From JBLHKE01 sp047619485 (GTDB taxonomy: Bacteria; Verrucomicrobiota; Verrucomicrobiia; Verrucomicrobiales; DEV007), in assembly GCA_047619485.1 (NCBI GenBank), contig JBLHKE010000425.1, positions 1-6,856 on the forward strand: a stretch of 6,856 nucleotides of DNA, in the 5' to 3' direction. Below are positions 6,801 to 6,856 of this stretch, in pieces (positions within the stretch are counted from its first letter, which is position 1; each line of letters opens with the position of its first letter). The notes under the pieces are model-generated. The model ran no database searches and was not told where the DNA came from. It was given only the letters and a program-made list of their open reading frames with translations. The translations under genes and the position numbers were made by a program.

Positions 6801-6856
6801 ACTTGGTTGTCGGTGAAGGTGATCTGCTCGTCGTAGGCGTTGGTAACGCCGAAACC
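3821..6856 (-). CDS. PSCyt-type cytochrome c-like protein with DUF1549 end, DUF1553 and LamG domains (5' end outside window)
   Basis: The frame is open from the stop at 3821-3823 to the right edge: 1011 residues are visible and the N-terminus is missing. The first in-window ATG (6691) is not the start, because the 55 residues before it hold the DUF1549 (PSCyt2) signature SCARCHNHKFDPI, in which CARCH (6746-6760) is a c-type haem attachment motif. In visible-residue numbering: 1-60 end of DUF1549; 73-170 charged, probably coiled-coil linker; 172-315 a beta-rich middle domain (GIYPAGIYSHLISDKHNG, SWFGVFEVY) common in PVC homologues; 439-680 DUF1553 (NRLWHHTFGSGLVASADNFG, PTHPELLDHLA, SRTFR, TNVPAQALTLMN); 737-935 LamG/concanavalin-like (GRWDFEGDAKD, GALVLDGG, IFEARLYDRALTPEEV); 950-990 coiled coil; 991-1011 the usual DUF1553 ending (THAILNSKELIYVY). 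PVC relatives normally begin with a signal peptide and often another cytochrome-like domain; neither can be checked here. A role outside the cytoplasm in redox-linked polysaccharide handling is suspected for the family, not proven. It forms an operon with the DUF1501 gene. Confidence 0.93.
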   Translation of the reverse strand, partial: GFGVTNAYDEQITFTDNQVDVISKSILGVTVSCARCHNHKFDPISQEDFYKFYGIMISSRPAIINIDSPELQDLHKKELTKLKQQLRKQFGAHWLSQIDVAIAGLEKAKLDKIPDTDPLGAWAKLKGAKPGDVAEQLKSMRQRREDGIAQNEKAKANATFYADLRDQAGYDQWFKSGNGLSDQVSPAGSFALAGSGQSAFTGIYPAGIYSHLISDKHNGFLNSVFHLAKGERNSIRAMGSGSIARFTVRSYPLSHGGLHPAPELKPQPGWVNLNKYKYWNGEKGYYQINTGADSTFRGEGGPERSWFGVFEVYAGSDSMRELGAPIVALAGELDAITDRQALLDHYRDSLRAALTAWTNNTPSDVQAQLLNAFVSRNLLSNEVAKLPADLRVGIRTYRKLEAEIRKPARSVGVVDAQAWDQPLLDRGDYKKEKEPVERGFLEAFPGEPYKSGSGRRQLAEDMLAERNTLTLRVIANRLWHHTFGSGLVASADNFGRLGKQPTHPELLDHLAIELRENGWSMKHLVKQFVMSRTFRSASSAPPASAERDPANLQLAYFTPRRLDAEAILDIVRFVARNDIGERAIYIRAKRNALNPFLKIFNYPIPTSTVGVRNLTNVPAQALTLMNGEITKQSASEWSRRVRGMRELETDAQRVETIFQQAYARGATDEELAACLSYLSGKVEDDSAELAAKREQFNQQLATLRQERGGVVAPVRASLQVQVDQKNVGTKAAVDLRPIGRWDFEGDAKDLVGGMHGQLKGKAKIEGGALVLDGGMVMTAAFAGKLGSKSLEVLVQLDPIGQSKGGAMTVQTHDGGIFDGIVYAELEPKTWLSGSNFHHRTRPFQAPQEKDAHQRPVRIVFTYRDDGTVTAYRDGKVYGKPYMTSPMIFGAGKSQVVFGTRHGVNPAPGRALTGKIFEARLYDRALTPEEVAAATSGTLKAFVTDQMIAAALPPSQLSKLQALDQKIAKLAAEAGKLTGALDARRAKMRGADDPFFRITHAILNSKELIYVY

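Overview
The window looks like chromosomal DNA from a Planctomycetota–Verrucomicrobiota (PVC) bacterium. The strongest evidence is the pair on the minus strand: a PSCyt-type c-type-cytochrome-like protein (DUF1549/DUF1553 architecture with a LamG-type domain) followed directly by a DUF1501 protein. This gene pair is characteristic of PVC genomes and often present there in many copies. A secreted ThuA-domain protein next door fits the same picture. The Verrucomicrobiota side seems somewhat more likely from the feel of the DUF1501 sequence, but that is an impression. The DNA is moderately GC-rich throughout, with one more AT-rich stretch in the first ~80 bases. I see no tRNA, rRNA, CRISPR array, insertion sequence or phage gene.

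Layout. Positions 1-33 (minus) hold what is probably the first 11 codons of a divergent gene leaving the window on the left, preceded by a strong Shine-Dalgarno sequence. Positions 34-166 are a divergent intergenic region with a 10-bp CG-centred palindrome. Positions 167-1351 (plus) encode a cytoplasmic M20-family amidohydrolase. Positions 1359-2318 (plus) encode a signal-peptide-bearing ThuA-domain protein, 7 bases downstream and most likely in the same operon. Positions 2319-2418 are a 100-bp convergent junction with a small hairpin. Positions 2419-3831 (minus) encode a Tat-exported DUF1501 protein. Positions 3821-6856 (minus) encode the large PSCyt/DUF1553/LamG protein, which overlaps the DUF1501 start by 11 bases and runs off the right edge of the window.

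How the genes work together. The minus-strand pair appears to be a translationally coupled two-gene operon whose products both act outside the cytoplasm: one carries a CxxCH haem-attachment motif and a probable carbohydrate-binding-like LamG module, the other is a member of the alkaline phosphatase/sulfatase-like superfamily. Such pairs are suspected to take part in handling complex polysaccharides, but no reaction has been established that I can cite. The plus-strand pair joins a cytoplasmic amide-bond hydrolase to an exported ThuA protein. Whether the two convergent operons share a pathway cannot be told from sequence alone.

The window holds recognised families in a recognised arrangement. 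The points most worth a second look are the extension of the large gene beyond its first in-window ATG, the LamG module inserted near the end of the DUF1553 region, the atypical C-terminal tail of the ThuA protein, and an extra cysteine beside the metal site of the M20 enzyme.
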